Below, one piece after another: positions 31,272-44,180 of a stretch of DNA of 64,000 bases. The stretch is from Prostheceraeus crozeri. Lineage: Eukaryota; Platyhelminthes; Polycladida; Euryleptidae. Below the pieces are notes generated by a model. The model worked only from the letters and a program-made list of their open reading frames with translations, was not told the DNA's origin and made no database searches. The stretch covers positions 62,001 through 126,000 of the forward strand of contig CAJQUW010003082.1 in the NCBI GenBank assembly GCA_907163375.1, in the 5' to 3' direction. How positions within the stretch are numbered: the stretch's first letter is position 1; every line of letters starts with the position of its first letter. The translations under genes were made by a program, and so were the position numbers.

Positions 31272-32400
31272 CCCGATTACAGAATCATTTTTATGCCTTT
31301 TTACCATATGCTAGGCTAATGCTGTGAAGAACGAGGTCTAATCCCGGTATTGTGAAAGCTCATCTTCAAATTGATCAGACATTCAAGTTTTGCTAGCTTT
31401 GGCAAATAAAAAGCTCAAATTTAAGTCTCGACCTTTATTGAAAAAGGCCTCATTACTGGATCATTGGAAACGTAACGTTGACGATTACATTGAAGTGTGA
31501 ACTGCCTATATCTATCATGTAGGGATTTCTGGCAGTTTTATCTTGGCCAAATTGTCTTACTTAGACGGAATGCAGCTAGACTGTCAATTTCTCAATCCCG
31601 CGATTTCGGGTTCCCGGGATTGGAACCCCTACAGATACCCAATGCGTTTAAATCGAGTGAGATCCGATGAATTGTTCAGCCATCCTAAATTTGAGGTTGA
31701 TTTAAGAAACCCCTGCAAACTTGCATGCCTTAACAGAATGACAGAGCGTGCAAGTGAGTACATTGGGGGACAACTTAAGCATTTTTGAACCAACTAGGGC
31801 TCCGATCCGGTGGTACCGAGACGAATACGGATCACAACTTTTATTTACCGGATCGGATCTAGATCATGTCCCTGATCGGATGCGATGATCCGGCAAAAAG
31901 CTGAAATATGATCTTCTGCAGTATACAAGGACTGATCAAGGTCATGTTCACGGTAAAGAGACACAGGCATTGACATCCGCAACGAAACGAAAGACAATTT
32001 ACAATTTTTCAGGAGGTCTAACGCATCAAATGTGCCCAAATACTTGGAGGAAATAAACACACATTTTTCTCTTCCTCTGGAAGAAGAAACCCAGAGGCTA
32101 GAGAACATCCAGATGCTTCTTTTTGTTCATCATGCCCTCACACACATGAAGCCTCTCAGCCACATGCGAGAACATGATTCCTCACAGAACTTTCTCAGGG
32201 CGCTTCACTTGTCGTCCATGATTTGTATCTTAAGGATCTTGAGGATCTAAAGAAAGCGCAATGACGCTCACCAAAGTATTCAAAATTGAGACGAGATGCA
32301 TTCAATGTTCAAACAAACATTCGCACAAGAAACTAAAATTATATTGGCGAAGAATTGGTAAAAAAATTTAATCGTTGCAATTGGATTGCCTGAATTATCA
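31272..32400. other. Non-coding, short unassigned frames
   Basis: A GATCCG/CGGATC-rich palindromic stretch lies at 31800-31895. Frames of 70-90 codons at 31845-32250 have no recognisable product. Confidence 0.4.
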
Positions 32401-32639
32401 TATCCAAGGGCTATCATCGATGCCGAAAGGTGCATTTACATCAGTATGCGAGCGATTTGTCATCCGAAGAAAATCTCCTCAAAAATTGTATATCAGTCGG
32501 GTCCTTTACAGCACGATCTTTTTCTCGCTTCATGCTGCAGATTAAAATGAAATCGACAGCAGGCCTACTGCATGAAAGCTTTGTGCTTTACTCGAATATT
32601 TTGAAACCAATTTTGGACTAATAGCTCATAACTTCATTG

Positions 32640-33096
32640 CTACCTTTGAGAAATTTAAGCTTGGACGTTGCTTGGATATCTGTAGTGGTTCCAATTCGAC
32701 CATTGAAGAAAAAAGACTCATGAAAATTGTGAATAACAGTGTGGAACCATGGTCGTCTGAATACAAGATCAAAGTTCGAGTATACTACAAAACTTTGAAG
32801 TTGTCATCTGCTGTTAAAACGAAGCACAACAAGAGGCCTTCTACTGATCACGTTGTGTACCAATACCAAGGTTCGGTCAAAGCAACATGAAAACAACGGC
32901 TCGATAAAACAACATGTTTTGGAAACCCACAAAACAAAGTCAGCAACACAAAAACATCATAAAGTCAGCAACAATACTGGCCAAATTCTCCGACAGAACT
33001 CAACTTCAAATTGCTGAGGTAATCTTAATAAAGGAGAGGGCACCCATATTGAACAAGAGGGACTTGAGATTGACTAGACAATTGAAGATTTTTTGA
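32640..33096 (+). pseudogene. Penelope-like retroelement C-terminal (GIY-YIG) fragment
   Basis: In successive frames: KVRVYYKTLKLSSAVKTKH and STDHVVYQYQ (32760-32870), then QIAEVILIKERAPILNKRDL and LTRQLKIF to 33096. This is the order seen at the end of Penelope-type proteins, where the GIY-YIG endonuclease closes the protein. The central GIY-YIG motif itself is lost to frameshifts. Moderate confidence. Confidence 0.55.
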
Positions 33097-34370
33097 CTTA
33101 TCTTTCTTTGTTGTGATATCAGAATTAGTTGGTTTAGATCATGGAATTCTAGAGGAGCGGAAGCGAAAGCTGCTGAAGGAATGAAGTGGTCGCTCATGAA
33201 CGCAGGCCGAGGCTTTGTCAGTAGCATATCGAGTTGCTTCTTTAATACGAGATTGTAAAGTCAGCTTGCATATCGTCGTCATCGTGCAAAAATGGCGTAA
33301 CTCAAAAAAGCATGATTCGAGAAAATCACGAAAAACCGTTTTTCTCTGAAAAAATCTATATAATCAAGACAAATCAAGTACCATTGTATAGAGGACAACA
33401 TCACAACTTCGAATATATAGCTTTTATTCCCAATAAAAGCATCTGTTCTGACAAAAAAGTTGCAAAAATGAGACACGCCATTTTCATTCTGAAAAAATCG
33501 TCGTCAATGTTATGTTACGCCATTTTCTTATTAGCATTTTATTGAGTTTTCTGTTACTTTGCAGGCATTTTTGCCATAGCTTGATGAAAATAGACGCATA
33601 ATTTTTTTTACATGGACAGCATTATCACTATTAGGCCTAAGAAATAAGTTGACTTAATTAAAAAAATAAGTAAGTCATTAATCTGAAAGGTACATGAAAG
33701 TTTATTGAAAACTTGAAAACCATGGAATAATGATTCCTTAGGAGGTAATTATCAGAAGTCAACTAATCCAGAATGCATGGTTCATAGTTTGTCATTATCC
33801 TGAATTCTACAGGTATGATATGGGTAGAGTTGCAGTACCTTTAGTCTCACAGCTCAATTGTTGCTTATTGATTACGCTACTTTCTTCTGCTCGTAGATAA
33901 TACCTTTGGCCATAATTTACTGTAGTTTCAACCTACCCATACGATACACGAAGCCTATAAATTACCGCAATGAATAAAAGCGATTATTTTAGCGGAATTG
34001 TGTACATGCGCATGTATGAGTATGTGTCACATGCATCCCAGATGTAGTGAAAAATATATAAATCTTGAATCTTGAATCTCTTGATTCATCAGAAAATGTT
34101 GATGTTTCATATACAAAGCAACTTACACGGAACAATGAGTAAAAATTCACTAACTTAAAAAGAACCAGAACAGGAGTGCAGTATTCGATGATGAAAAGAT
34201 TGAAATGTCATTACTTACATGTATCAGAGTATTCAGCAAAATGGAACACACAGCATGCCATGATATTTGTTATACACTGTAGGGAAGGTTGTCATAGAAA
34301 GAATGATAATCTGGATTAATAACTTTATTTATTTCTTGCAAGTCTTTTAATTTTCTTCGGGAGATGGGGA
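33097..34370. other. Non-coding; includes a small inverted-repeat element
   Basis: CAAAAATGGCGTAAC at about 33286 is inverted as GTTACGCCATTTTC at about 33515, bounding a 240-bp possible MITE. Otherwise I see no gene. Confidence 0.5.
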
Positions 34371-35423
34371 TCAAACTGGAATATAGATCTTGTAATTGAG
34401 AGATGCTCTTTCGGTTTCTGTGTGCAGAAGAGTGAAACCTGTTGAAGTATCATGAGATTGTGGAAGCTTATGGAATATATCGCCGGAGGGATCACATCTA
34501 TACTCTTTCACTTCCGATACGTTTGGGTCACCTTTCGTATAGCCTGGTCGGACGGATGCTCGTGTCTGTATTTCTTCATTATTTTTGAAGAAACTGTAGG
34601 ATAGATAATTGCACTTGAAAGGAGAAGGATTCTTCCTTGCAGATATAACCAAATTACAGTATTCTGCGGGCACATGTAGGTCAATATTATTTTGGAGTTT
34701 CTCTATTTTTGAATGAGCAGAATCTACCACCATCTGTGTATGTCCTTTCTCTAGGTATTTAAAAAAATGATTTTATTCACTTTTGCCCATTGTGAAACGG
34801 AAGAAAGGAGAATGCAATTTCGATTTTGTGACCCGCACCCATCACTCCAAATGAATTTTGTTTTCAATTCTTTCTCACATGTGAGCTGATTATCAAGATA
34901 ATCAATTCAGCAATTAGTGAAGTTGTTTGCTGATAGACCGCCGTTTATTTCAGTCCAAACATAGCAATGGATATCTTGGCTAGAGTTGTTGTAGATAGTA
35001 TAATTGTGTAAGTTCAATTTTGTTCTAAAATACAAAAAACTTGCATTCAACTTCGGAATTGTTCGGACCGCTTGAACATCAGCAGTTATAGCAATCAAGG
35101 CTCCACCGCGGGCTTTTGCATTTTCTTTGTATCTATTCGTTTCATAACTAGCTAGCACTGTCTTTCAATTTCAAGTGGAGTGAATAAGTTTCATCATCAG
35201 TGCTTCCTTGTTTATGACTGTTGCAAACATCACATTGGTCTTTAAGGGGTTGAAATATTTCGACGTTTCTTTCTTCGATGCGTTGTGTGAGAAACATTGA
35301 TAATGTTACCATTTCTGTCAGTTTTGATGGTAGTCGTAAGTCTTGACATGGTGAAAATAACAATAAATTGACTGATACAATATATTCTAGGCATCGAATG
35401 GGAATATTCAACGAATGAGTCAT
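34371..35423 (-). pseudogene. Transposon-associated DDE-like protein remnant (KDQCDxC family)
   Basis: Three leftward segments in order: PLKDQCDVCNSHKQG with DDETYSLHLKLKD (35423-35148); ITADVQAVRTIPKLNASFL and FRTKLNLHNYTIYN (35158-34907); and DSAHSKIEKLQNNI, ARKNPSPFKCNYLSY-FFKN (34733-34371). I recognise the series from a large, poorly named protein family in invertebrate genomes that looks transposase-derived. The central acidic motif region between 34907 and 34733 is in other frames. Frameshifts and stops make it a pseudogene. The superfamily name is not certain. Confidence 0.6.
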
Positions 35424-35861
35424 AAGTCCACTGTCTTAATAAACTCTCACTTTGATCGGTACTGCTGCTGTGTTTTGCTGAAATTAGAAATTCTGGAAAC
35501 TGTTACTAGAATTCTGTCATAAAGAACTTGAGGTTTATGCTTTGAAGGTTGCTTCCATTGGGAATCCATTTTTGTCAAAAAACAATTGAAAAAGGGGAAA
35601 TCTAAAGATGGCAATAAATATATGAAAATAATAACCCGAATGAAGGCAATCAAAACTAAGGATGTAAGGATTGCCTTCCTTCAGATTATTAGTTTCATAT
35701 ATTTATTGACATTTTTATATATTACATAGTACTGTCGAATAACTATGCAGCATAGCTATAACATAGCAGTTATGAATATTTCTTATTGATAGTGTAGTAT
35801 ATAACTAAATTAGCTTTATTGTATAATTCATGCTGTATATCGTCGTTGCTACTTACCTACA

Positions 35862-37441
35862 CTGTAAATCGCTCAATACCAATCACATACGAAGGATGCA
35901 TACCAAAATATTTTTTCGGTATGTTTCTCTATTCTCTTGGTATATATTTGTATGCTTTTCGTATGTCTTTTCAAGTGTGGCATGCTTTACATACTAAAGC
36001 CATACCAGCACAATGTTAAAAGAAAGCATCAACCATGTCCAAAGTATGTTGATTTAAGGCCCTTTGTCAATAAAGATCACACTAATGTTACTACTGTTTT
36101 GTAAGTAGTGAGATAATGACATTCAAGAGTCAAACTTGCAATAATGAATTCGATTTTAATACACGTAATTCTAAAGTTTTTTTTTTATTTTTTTTAACCA
36201 TCAACAATTATGCATTATGTAATTTCCAAAATAAGCATATTATCAATCCGAAATAAAAACACATTATATATAATTCATGAACGCAAAAATAGTCATGTTT
36301 GAGATATATATGTATAAGTCAACATGATTGCACGAAAGATATCGTTAATATGAATTGATGTTTATCAGCTTGGTTCATAAAGTAGAACTAACGAAATGTC
36401 CTGTTACAGTTGCTAGACAAGTAGCAACGACGACATAGTCATGGAGCATTAAATTCACAATACATCTAATCTAATTAAATATCACTCTTTCAAAAATATA
36501 TATTCACGACTGGTATTACTGAAAAAAAGATATTTGACAGTAGTATGTAATACATATAATTTTTTGCCGTGTGACTTAAAGCTGCTCATACTAAACGCAC
36601 ACAAATGAAGACCAATTTTCATCGGGTCTCGTATATAAAGCATACCAACAAGTCGTATTTCAGTGTAAAATAGCCAATCACAGATAGAATAGTTCGTATC
36701 GCTACATACCAATCACATACGAAAGTAAGTGAGATGTGGTATGAAAACATACCAGATCTCTGTAAACATACTAGAATCTCGCATCAGATGTTAGTTTCAA
36801 ATTGTATGTGATTTTGGTATATGTTTGTATGCAATTTTCGTATCCATCGATTTACAGTGTAGTAGCATTAACAGGACACATAGTTAGCTCTTTTTATAGA
36901 AACAAATTGATTGACATCAATTTATTCTGTAGTAATAAGTGTGCAACCATGTTGACTTATATATCTCAAACATAACTATTTTTTCGTTCATGAATTATAA
37001 TGTGTTTCTATTTCGGATTCATAATATGCTTAAATCCTAAATTACATAATGCAAAATTGTTGATGGTTGAAATTATGAAACATTTAGACGTCGTTATGGG
37101 AATGTCCTGGCTTCTATTGATTATTCATGAAATGCCTTAGACTTACATGTATTAAAATCGAATTCAGTATTGTAAGTTTGACTCTTGAATGTCATTATCT
37201 CACTACTTACAAAACAGTAGTAACATTAGTGGATCTTTATTGACAAAAAGCCTTAAATCAATATACTTTAGACGTCATTTATGCTTTCCTTTAATATTGT
37301 GCTGGTGTGGCTTTAGTATGTAAAGCATACCATACTTGAAATATCATACGAAAAACATGCAAGCGATACAGAAATAAACCAAAAACATATTTTGTCATGC
37401 ATCCTTCGTATGTGATTGGTATTTGATCGGTTTACAGTGTA
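35862..37441. mobile_element. Non-autonomous DNA element with arms of about 480 bp, internally nested
   Basis: CACTGTAAATCG at 35862 is inverted as TTTACAGTG at 37433-37441, and similarity continues inward for about 480 bp (for instance AATACCAATCACATACGAAG, the AAGTAGTGAGATAATGACAT block, and AAAACACATTATATATAATT) to about 36340 on the left and 36940 on the right. The central 600 bp contain another end-like sequence (CCAATCACATACGAAAG at 36708, GATTTACAGTGTAG at 36856), so a related shorter copy sits inside. No coding capacity. Confidence 0.8.
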
Positions 37442-39270
37442 CGATCTTATTAGAAGCAAGCGTGGCGACATGGGCGACATCGGGAATTTTCAGGTCGGTT
37501 TAATTGCTAAACTCGATGACAGTCGAGACACAACATTTACTGAATCAAAAGCAATCACACAGCTTCAACCCAAAATCAGTAGAAAACATGAACTACCGCA
37601 ATACAGCCTGTCTTCACATTTCAATCACCTCACATTTGACGCACAACACACTTATTAATATCACTCACCTTTTTATAAACCTTCACACAGGCTGCTGTTT
37701 AGCACTTACATCGACCGTTAGAAGGCGCTGGACGCCGAAGGCCCTGTCCTTCTTTTAAATCATAACTTAATTTGATAGACCAATAAAGTTTACCGAGAGA
37801 ATCCTGATATTTTTAGTGCTGTCTTGAACTCTTTAGAAAATAGCCAACCTCTCTTGCCGCTCTGTCAACTATATCCATGCAATAGCCCATGGAAAGATCC
37901 AAATCCACTCATTTCCATTCCCGTCATTTACCGCATGAAAGAGGTATAGATAATTCTCCTCTATTGTGTTTATATCACTACAGTAATGGTGTCAAATTAC
38001 CATTTCTTAACTTACTGAAATCCAAATTTCAAGCATAGATAGAACGATAATTTTGATTTCTATATTTTTTTGACATATAGCATGATTTCGTCATGCTTGT
38101 GATAGCTTCTTTTCTGATAGCGCCATTTCTCTATAACCGCAGACAGAATTGCATACCCTGTCACCATCTATTTCGTCATATGTTGCTCTGCAACTGGTCT
38201 AAGCATTCAAGATACATGCCTTGTATATAATCATATTCAAGATAGCATGACCTAATCTTCATAAGATGCATAAATGGTCCATCCTAATCTAATGGCATCC
38301 AAAGTCTATCAACCAATATGTATCTAAAAATAGTGAAGCTATTTGTGGCTGGCATGTAGATTCGTGATGAAGAAAGGGTGAACTTACACCAGCATCAAGT
38401 GTCAATACCATCAAACACAAAGCCGTACATTTATTGACATTATTCGAAATATGCTAAGAAATCGCAGTCGCGCTTGATGGGTTCAGTGGCTCAGTACTAG
38501 GACTAATATAATACAGAAAATAGGCGTGTGCGAGTGTTTCCAAATATTTTATTACTTGTGCGCAGTTTGCATTTATCTCATTCTTAGGAATCAAATTCCA
38601 TTACACGTCTGTCCTCTTCTCCTTCTGAAAGTTAGGAAATTCTCCTTTTCTTTCATCTTTTCTAAGGTTTAATCGGAAATGGCGGTCAAATTAAAATCAT
38701 GTGCAGAAGAGATATTAGCAACTCATACGCGCTGTTTTTCTGTTGAAGTCTTCCTATATTTTGAAACATGGTCGCTTTGACTTCAATCACATTATGCATA
38801 ACTTGTGAGCAACAATGATAATGACAGATTCTCAGCGCATGCATTGTAGAGGTTTTTCATGACAAATGGAAAATGCAATAAACATTATGAAATGTGCCGA
38901 CCTGAATATTTAACTGCTAATGGCAATTAGATGAAAATCTGCTTTCGTCTTCAAATAATCAATTCAACGGCTTTGTCTAACACCTAGGTGACATCTTCTT
39001 AAGAAATACTAAAATACATACTTCCCATCTTCAGCCTATAATGCTCATGGAAACGTCTGCCAAAACAAAAACTGCTCCCGATTTCCTGATGTATTTGTCG
39101 TCATTTGAAAACTTCATTAAGAGTCTTCTTGACATCTACCAGAAGTTGAATTGATAACTGACAAATGAGAAGCATACAAAAATGAAGAAAGATCGCATTC
39201 CTTCAAACTCTACATGTATTTTGCATTGGAAATTTTTTTGAAAGGAAGTCAAGTAATATATTATAAACTT
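37442..39270. other. Non-coding region
   Basis: No gene recognised in 1.8 kb. Frames near 37416-37758 are short and without family resemblance. Confidence 0.5.
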
Positions 39271-39399
39271 GTACAAAAGGTTGGTCAATATATTTCGACT
39301 ATTTATACCATAGCCATTATCAAGAAAAACCATTTTCTTTTTTTTCTTGATAATGGCTATGGCATAAATAGTCGAAATATATTGATCAACCTTTTGTAC
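39271..39399. repeat. Foldback repeat with 59-bp arms
   Basis: GTACAAAAGGTTGGTCAATA through ATTATCAAGAAAAA (39271-39329) is inverted at 39341-39399 with two or three mismatches and a loop of about 11 bp. An (AAGTA)n-like stretch follows at 39418-39438. Confidence 0.9.
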
Positions 39400-40078
39400 G
39401 ATTTTACAATAAATTACTTAAGTAAGTAAATAAGTAAGGCGCTTATTCACAAGAGATTGAAAATCATACATATCGCTTGAAATACAAAGATAATATATAC
39501 CATTTGTATGCAAGAGACAATTATTCGAAATTTACAAGTAAACATCCATACGGAATGAATGTGAGTTGTTGTCTTTCAGTTCTGCAGTGAGGTAAACACA
39601 ACTGACCACTGTATCTCAGTCTCTCAGGAATCAATGATGAAGAGGATGATTGACATTTTTCTCACATTTTCTGAAGTAACCGACAGTAGCTTTCTCAAAA
39701 ACATGCTTAATACTTTCAAAATCGATACATTGACAACGAGATCCACAAATCAAAGTGTGTGCTCGGTTTTGTCCGTTCTAACATACGTATGTGGCTTGAA
39801 AAAAGTTTACCGTAAATTGGACATCCGTAAATAAACAATGACAAAATTAGCGATTTGTATACAATTTTCAAATCGTTAACACAAGGTGTCTTCTTAAGTG
39901 CTTTTAAAATATACAGACGCTGAGATGCACGTTTCAATACTGAAAAAATCTGGTCGTCCTAGACAAGTTTCTCAATTATCACAAACCCCAAAATATTCAC
40001 GGATTCTCTTTTTACATATTTACAAATAGATAAACCATGATCAATATCACGCGAACAATTGTCATCAGCAGACCTTTT

Positions 40079-41003
40079 TTATACAGAGTTTGGTACATTT
40101 AGAAAAATTGATCGAAAACCCCATGTTTGAAATCGCGGACTCAAAAACGGGTACGCTAGAAACAAAATTGAAGTTACGCATTCTATTACATTGACATCAT
40201 CAGCGTACATGACAAAGGTCGAGTTCAGACATTTTGATGAGAGAAGGCCCATATAGGAACCAAACAGATATGGTCCCATCACTGATCCCTGCGGGACACC
40301 TGAATGAACATCAAAGAGAGGACCTGAAATATTATACAAAATAACAAACTGTTTTCGATTATTGAGGTAGGATTTCAACCATAAGAGAAAACCATGATTA
40401 AAGCCAGCCGAGTTCAGGTAATTTAGCAAACGATTATCTCTTAAAGGATCAAATGCTTTCGATACATCGAGTGAGTACAGGTGTACAGCAGAAATATCAG
40501 AAGAATCAAGACTTGATGTAATAGTATCAACAATACTAATCAGAGCGCTGGTGGTTGAACCAAGAGGACAAAAAGCTTGTTGTTGAGCAATATACAAGCA
40601 GATAAGTTTAACATGATCTAAGATGAGTTGCTCAAATACTTTCAAAATAACCGATAACACAGATGTTGGTCGGAAGTCTTTAATTGCCGGCTTTGATCTC
40701 TTTGGCACTGGTGATAGTCTTCCAATTTCAAACGCTGATGGAAACTTTTTTCTCAGCAATTGACCGATTGAATATCATGGCTAAAGGTTTGCATAGCCAA
40801 TTAGCGCCCTCTTTTAAAAGTCGCGGAGGGACTCCATCGGGCCATGATGACTTATTCGTAATCAGATGTGCAAGCTTCAAGAAAATTTCCTCCATTGATC
40901 TCACCAAACTAAAGTCGGCGTCGTTGATTAAATCCAGGGGAACATCGTTTTGATTGAAATTGGAAAAAAATTCACCAGACAAAGCCAGTTTGGTCAATTC
41001 CAC
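40079..41003 (-). pseudogene. LINE reverse transcriptase core (frameshifted)
   Basis: Two overlapping frames cover fingers and palm of the polymerase: LSPVPKRSKPAIKDFRPTSV, the DVSKAFD Asp, GVPQGSVMG and MYADDVN. All catalytic residues are present but the frame is broken near 40730 and the thumb is in a separate frame. Normally reverse-transcribes its own RNA at the target site. Confidence 0.85.
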
Positions 41004-41158
41004 TAATCATGTGAATCAGGCTATCCATTCCACTCTTGTTGCTTTTACTGCGAACATCATTTACAACATTCCATATATAGGCTGAGTCGTAAAAAACCTC
41101 GTTTTTTCCTTAAATCTTTATTATCAATTACAAAGTCATTTCAAAATTCACGAATTCC

Positions 41159-42186
41159 CTAAACATAGTCACCTCTGGCTGCAATAACTCTTTCCAAGCG
41201 CTCTTCCAGCTCTTTCAATGCCTTTTCCATTCGAAGTGTTGTAAATTTTGGAAGTTCTTCATTCAAAAAGTCATGGATTTCATGCACAACAACGAAATCA
41301 CTTTTTCTTTCGAATTCCAGTCTTGGGAAAGCGTAGCAATCGTACAAATTACAGTCAGGACTGTAGGGTGTTGCTTTAATAACCGTACATTTTTTTCAAT
41401 CAGGAAATTTGTGGTGATTGCAGATACGTGTGGTCGTGCGTTGTCTTGAATCAGTCGAACGTTTTGAAACAATATGGGCTGAGGCAATGTCTTCAGATGA
41501 TTTTCCAGATTTCTTAGGAATTGCACGTATCTTTCGGAGTTGATAGTCTCGCATTAACGCAAGATCTCAAAGTAATGGTGGCCTGTCTGTGATAGAGCCA
41601 AGATAAATATGACTTTTGCTTCCGTGGATGTTCTTTTGGCAGTTTTGACAGGAGGAGAATCGCCACATGGAGTAACCCAGCTTCCGATAGCATTGCGTGG
41701 ATTCATATTTCGCAGGTAAATCCATTTCTCGTCTATTGTAATCAAATTCTTTCTTGTTAAACGCGACTTCAGTTGTTCGAGCATATCTTGGTACCTTTCA
41801 TACCTGACGGCCTTGTTATATGGAGTCAATTGATGAGGACCCCAACGAGTATGAATCCACATCTTCTCCAGATTTTCGCTTAGGATTCTCTGTGCCATTG
41901 ATTGAGTGATGTCAACAGTTCGTGCGATTGCTCTTGTTGACAAGCTGTTGTTATCATCAATCAAACGTTTGATTTCTTCTACTTTTTTATATCGTTCGTC
42001 GGAGTAATTTCTGCCACTAACATCGATTCGGCTGAAAGTGCATCTGTTTCCTTCTTTGAATTCTTTGCATAATTCTTGTATACTTCTGATACTTAATGAT
42101 TGATCTGGCCAGGACTGCATTAGGATCGTGTGGATTTCTGTAGCTGTATAGTTGCACCTTCTGAGAGATTCAATAAAGAAATACAT
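41159..42186 (-). pseudogene. mariner transposase, one stop and one frameshift
   Basis: From 42186: paired helix-turn-helix region (SIRSIQELCKEF, LSTRAIARTVDITQSMAQRI), WGPHQLTPYNKAVR, first catalytic Asp in LITIDEKWIYL, in-frame TAA at 41554, then second Asp in LIQDNARPH. A frameshift near 41375 leads into YSPDCNLYDCYAFPRLEF with the third Asp. Asp2 to Asp3 is 34 residues, the mariner DD34D signature. About 342 codons in total, the family length. Not functional as it stands. Confidence 0.92.
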
Positions 42187-42299
42187 TTATCCTTTCGTAC
42201 ATTCCATGCTGAATGCCAATATTATTGACAATTGAGATGATATTGTCAAAGTGGCTAGAAATTTTGCAATGAGGAATTTCAATAATTTGTCATAGATGA

Positions 42300-42722
42300 A
42301 TTTACTACAATAATCGATACGACTATGTAGATATCTGCTCAATTTGAATGCAATTTTACGTCTTCTTATTGACGTCAATTTTTCAATACGACTATGTAGA
42401 TATCTGCTGAATTTGAATGCAATTTTACGTCTTCTTATTGACGTCAATTTTTCAATACGACTATGTAGATATCTGCTCAATTTGAATACAATTTTACGTC
42501 TTCTTGTTGACGTCATTTTTTCAATACGACTATGTAGATATCTGCTGAATTTGAATGCAATTTTACGTCTTCTTATTGACGTCAATTTTTCAATACGACT
42601 ATGTAGATATCTGCTCAATTTGAATACAATTTTACGTCTTCTTGTTGACGTCATTTTTTCAATACGACTATGTAGATATCTGCTCAATTTGAATGCAATT
42701 TTACGTCTTCTTATTGACGTCA
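42300..42722. repeat. 69-bp tandem repeat, about six copies, with 138-bp higher order
   Basis: Unit AATACGACTATGTAGATATC through TTATTGACGTCAATTTTTC, 69 bp. Two versions alternate (GCTGAATTTGAATGC..TTATTGACGTCAAT versus GCTCAATTTGAATAC..TTGTTGACGTCATT), giving a 138-bp dimer. Because 69 is a multiple of three, both strands show accidental 23-residue repeat frames. TGACGTCA is a perfect palindrome in each unit. Confidence 0.95.
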
Positions 42723-43413
42723 ATTTATATAGTCATTTATTATAGTCTTTTTCAATGAAAGAACGCGGTTTTTACGACTCAGCCTATATGTTTGTTGGAT
42801 TCTCGGCTTTTGTTAGTCCACATCAACTTAGTCTTCTCTGTTTCCACTTTTACCTTTTCTTTGTAGTGTTGGAAAAGATCCTATTTCTTTGCTCTGCAAG
42901 CGTCCCATCTTTGGTTGATAAGTGATTTCAACAACGTGGTTACCCAGGGTTTATCCCGATTTGACATTATGACATTTTCACAAGGAATTAGATCCATAGC
43001 CTTGCTGAGGTATTCGTAGAAGTGCATACACATATTGTCGACATTTTCTTCACAGTTTAAGAGAGAGTCGAAATCAAGTGTGGACAAGAAGTTATTTTTT
43101 TATATTTGACGAACGATAGTCCGAAACCGAAAAAGACCGCTCGAAAGCAAACTCATCAATCTGGCTCTGAGGGCTCAAAATCACACAATTGCGGTCAGAG
43201 CTACTGTAGCAGACCAATACACGCAGAATCTTCATACAATGCGTCCAAATCATGGGTTACCCAAATGTGACCAAGAATCGATGACAGTCTCGTTGATGAC
43301 ACAACTTTATTTGTAAAATTGAAGTCAATTGAAAAAATCAGTTTGAAAGTCATTGAAATCACCATTGATAGTTTTTTTGGAGCAATGAAAATCGAAACGA
43401 CGAAATCTGTCAC

Positions 43414-44180
43414 GGCCAGATGCGACTAACACGAGGTACTGATTTTCTTGAAGTGCAAAGTGGCAAAATGTTAGAAATTTATAATCTTGCATCTTTAGAG
43501 GATGTTAAAATGATACTTGCCTCAGAACGCTGCAATATGTCAATTTTTGACAAAACATGATGAATACAAATTTTGCTGATATACTTTCTAAGGATAAAAT
43601 CAATTTTGATTATTCAAAATGACTTGACTACTTCAGTTATCGTCGATGATCAAAATTGTGATACTGCTCCTGATTCGACTATCTCTTCTTTTGCACAAGT
43701 TTAGATCACTGGATCGCAGAGGCTGAATGTTTGTTGATTCACTCAGTGAGGTTTTACTCGAACACACATGAGGTTGCGAATAAGGCTGCTCGAACAATGG
43801 CGAAATGAATCTTGTTTTAATCCGATTTGTGGTCGCTTGAACGTTTTTCATCGAACAGCACAAACTTAGTAAAAAAGTAGACTGTGAATATTATTTTCTT
43901 CTGAGGTGATGGTAAATGATATGATTCATGTATCCAGCCATCATCCCATAACTCTCTTTAAGAACTACAACCTGTTATCCCCGTGTGCGAGTATGTGTAT
44001 CGCATGAAACTACATTAATCAAATAAAAATCTTCGACATATTGTGGAATAACCGTAAAGACATTGATTGCAAACTGCAAAGCGTAATGCCGTCATACCTG
44101 GAACATATAGTCATAATGATCAGAAAAATTAGCAGGAGATTTTAAGTAACCTGGTTGTTGTACGAGATGTTGACCTTTCG
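43414..44180. other. Non-coding, probably decayed LINE 5' part
   Basis: Continues upstream of the endonuclease fragment but no frame is recognisable. Confidence 0.4.

Larger units (their letters stand above)
41080..42784 (-). mobile_element. mariner transposon nested in the LINE
   Basis: Ends GGCTGAGTCGTAAAAAACC (41080) and its inverse GGTTTTTACGACTCAGCC (to 42784), each flanked by TA. Encodes a decayed mariner transposase leftward. The 5' part between the right end and the transposase is taken up by a 69-bp tandem repeat. Removing 41078-42784 rejoins the two halves of the LINE. Confidence 0.92.
39716..43413 (-). mobile_element. Non-LTR retrotransposon (LINE) remnant interrupted by a mariner
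   Basis: Leftward pieces in correct order: endonuclease C-terminus LSSILGHIWVTHDLDAL (43413-43201); linker PWVTTLLKSLINQRWDACRA (43087-42881); [mariner at 41080-42784]; pre-palm KSSWPDGVPPRLLKEGAN (41003-40728); palm with DVSKAFDPLRDNRLL, GVPQGSVMGPYLF and active site MYADDVN (40759-40079); thumb KIVYKSLILSLFIYGCPIYG (39937-39716). Several frameshifts. The pattern is Jockey/CR1-like but the clade is not determined. Confidence 0.85.

Noticed and set aside
42187..42745. Repeat proteins on both strands (178 and 133 codons)
   Set aside because: They arise because the 69-bp tandem repeat is a multiple of three; not genes.
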